DNA of 64,000 nucleotides, taken from Nicotiana tabacum (Eukaryota; Streptophyta; Magnoliopsida; Solanales; Solanaceae). A model generated the notes under the pieces. It did no database searches, was not told the origin of the DNA, and saw only the letters and a list, made by a program, of their open reading frames with translations. Position 1 is the first letter of the stretch. Each line of letters begins with the position of its first letter. Both the position numbers and the translations under genes were made by a program. Positions 63,101 through 64,000 of the stretch are shown one piece after another. The stretch is from the NCBI RefSeq assembly GCF_000715075.1, contig NC_134095.1, positions 43,440,806 to 43,504,805 on the forward strand, in the 5' to 3' direction.

Positions 63101-63890
63101 TGTTGGCAAAAGGCAACTAGGGAATGGAGGCCCTATGTCTCAAATCTCAACTAGGGATTGGAGCCCTATGTTGGCAAAAGGCGACTAGGAAATGGAGGCC
63201 CTACATCTAAAATCTCAACTAGGGATTTGATCCCTATGTTGTCAAAAGGCGACTAGGGAATGGAGGCCCTATGTCTAAAAATCTCAACTAGGGATTGGAG
63301 CCCTATGTTGGCAAAGGGCGGCTAGGGAATGGAGGCCCTATGTCTAAAATCTCAACTAGGGATTGGAGCCCTATGTTGGCAAAAGGCGACTAGGGAATGG
63401 AGGCCCTATGTTTAAAAATCTCTACTAGGGATTGGAGCCATATGTTGGCAAAGGCGGCTAGGGAATGGAGGCCCTATGTCTAAAATCTCAAATAGGGAAT
63501 GGAGCCCTATTTTGGCAAAAGGCGACTAGAAAATGGAGGCCCTATGTCTAAAATGTCAACAAGGGATTGGAGTCCTATGTTGGCAAAAGGCGACTAGGAA
63601 ATTGAGGCCCTATGTCGAAAAATCTCAACTAGGGATTGGAGCCCTATGTTGGCAAAAGGCGACTAGGGAATGGAGGCCCTATGTCTAAAAATCTCAACTA
63701 GGGATTTGAGCCCTATGTTAGAGAAAGGCGACTAGAGAATGGAGGCCCTATGTCTAAAATCTCAACTAGGGATTGGAGTCCTACATTAGCAAAAGGCGAC
63801 GAGGGAATGGAGGCCCAATGTCTAAAAATCTCAACTAGGGATTTGAGCCCTATGTTGGAAAAAAATGACTAGGGAATGGAGGCCCTATGT
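60190..63890 (+). repeat. Two tandem copies of an 1849-bp higher-order unit
   Basis: AAAGTAAACT occurs at 60301 and 62150, TTTGCCAAAGGGGAATAGGG at 60913 and 62762, and CCTACATTAG at 61931 and 63780. Each pair is 1849 bp apart (27 monomers). Differences between the copies are few, for example a GAAATAGAG against GAAATGGAG change in one monomer. Confidence 0.85.
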
Positions 63891-64000
63891 CTAAAATCTC
63901 AACTAGGGATTGGAGTCCTATGTTAGCAAAAGGCAACGAGGGAATGTAGGCCCTATGTCTAAAAATCTCACCTAGGGATTTGAGCCCCATGTTGGCAAAA

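Larger units (their letters stand above)
5508..64000 (+). repeat. Satellite array, main block (68/69-bp monomer of two ~34-bp halves)
   Basis: Roughly 850 head-to-tail monomers, continuing past the window edge, with no inversion seen. Each monomer has two related halves, A (CAACTAGGGATTGGAGCCCT then ATGTTGGCAAAAGG) and B (CGACTAGGGAATGGAGGCCC then TATGTCTAAAAATCT). Length alternates between 68 and 69 bp with four or five A's after CTA. Frequent variants include CAACTTGGG, GCAAAAAAAGAC, TTAGCAAAAGATGAC and CCATATGTCGAAAAA. No genes, tRNAs or other elements are seen inside. The short open frames in it arise from the 23-codon period. Confidence 0.97.

Noticed and set aside
5508..64000. CRISPR array
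   Set aside because: The repeats have no unique spacers; the whole unit is repetitive and diverges throughout, as in a eukaryotic satellite.

Overview
The window is plant nuclear DNA, almost certainly from a flowering plant. About 94% of it is one head-to-tail satellite array, seen at 1-1424 and 5508-64000. The rest, about 1425-5507, is an AT-rich segment of an endogenous plant pararetrovirus (family Caulimoviridae) that interrupts the array. The host species cannot be named from the sequence. The viral protein motifs recall the vein-clearing/cassava-mosaic type lineages (solendovirus and cavemovirus), but this is judgement from motifs, not a search.

The satellite monomer is 68 or 69 bp; the length depends mainly on whether four or five A's follow TCT. 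Each monomer is itself two diverged half-units of 34-35 bp. Half A carries CTAGGGATTGGAGCCCTATG and half B carries CTAGGGAATGGAGGCCCTAT. All units seen run in the same orientation, and roughly 870 monomers are present. Longer periods are stacked on top: nested duplications at 5.5-15 kb (offsets 789, 2705, 3155 and 3495 bp), a repeat of about 1888 bp at 15.3-26.7 kb, copies of a ~1.6-kb cassette at 31.7-46.2 kb, a tandem duplication of 5348 bp at 38.5-49.2 kb, and a tandem duplication of 1849 bp at 60.2-63.9 kb. These offsets are close to whole or half multiples of the monomer. The half multiples coincide with visible 1.5-monomers (103 bp) or half-monomers (35 bp).

The viral segment reads left to right as follows. 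First comes a polymerase truncated at its N-terminal side, with intact reverse transcriptase and RNase H motifs (about 1537-2775). An overlapping downstream protein with transactivator/ORF4-like character follows (2729-3937). Next is an intergenic region with a ~20-bp repeat array, a TATA box (4147-4155) and an AATAAA signal (4220-4225). Then comes a leader with a short ORF that contains a perfect 5' splice donor, followed by three small intact ORFs (4661-4879, 4957-5247, 5249-5476). This is the order expected of part of a circular caulimovirid genome. The movement, capsid and protease regions are absent. The coding frames present have no stops or frameshifts, which suggests a fairly recent insertion.

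The most interesting signal is a possible splice from the leader short ORF (donor after 4286) to an acceptor at 2740/2741, just inside the downstream ORF. In the circular viral genome these would join in frame. This resembles the known spliced ORF4 mRNA of rice tungro bacilliform virus. The small ORFs inside the satellite are open only because 69 bp is 23 codons; I do not regard them as genes.
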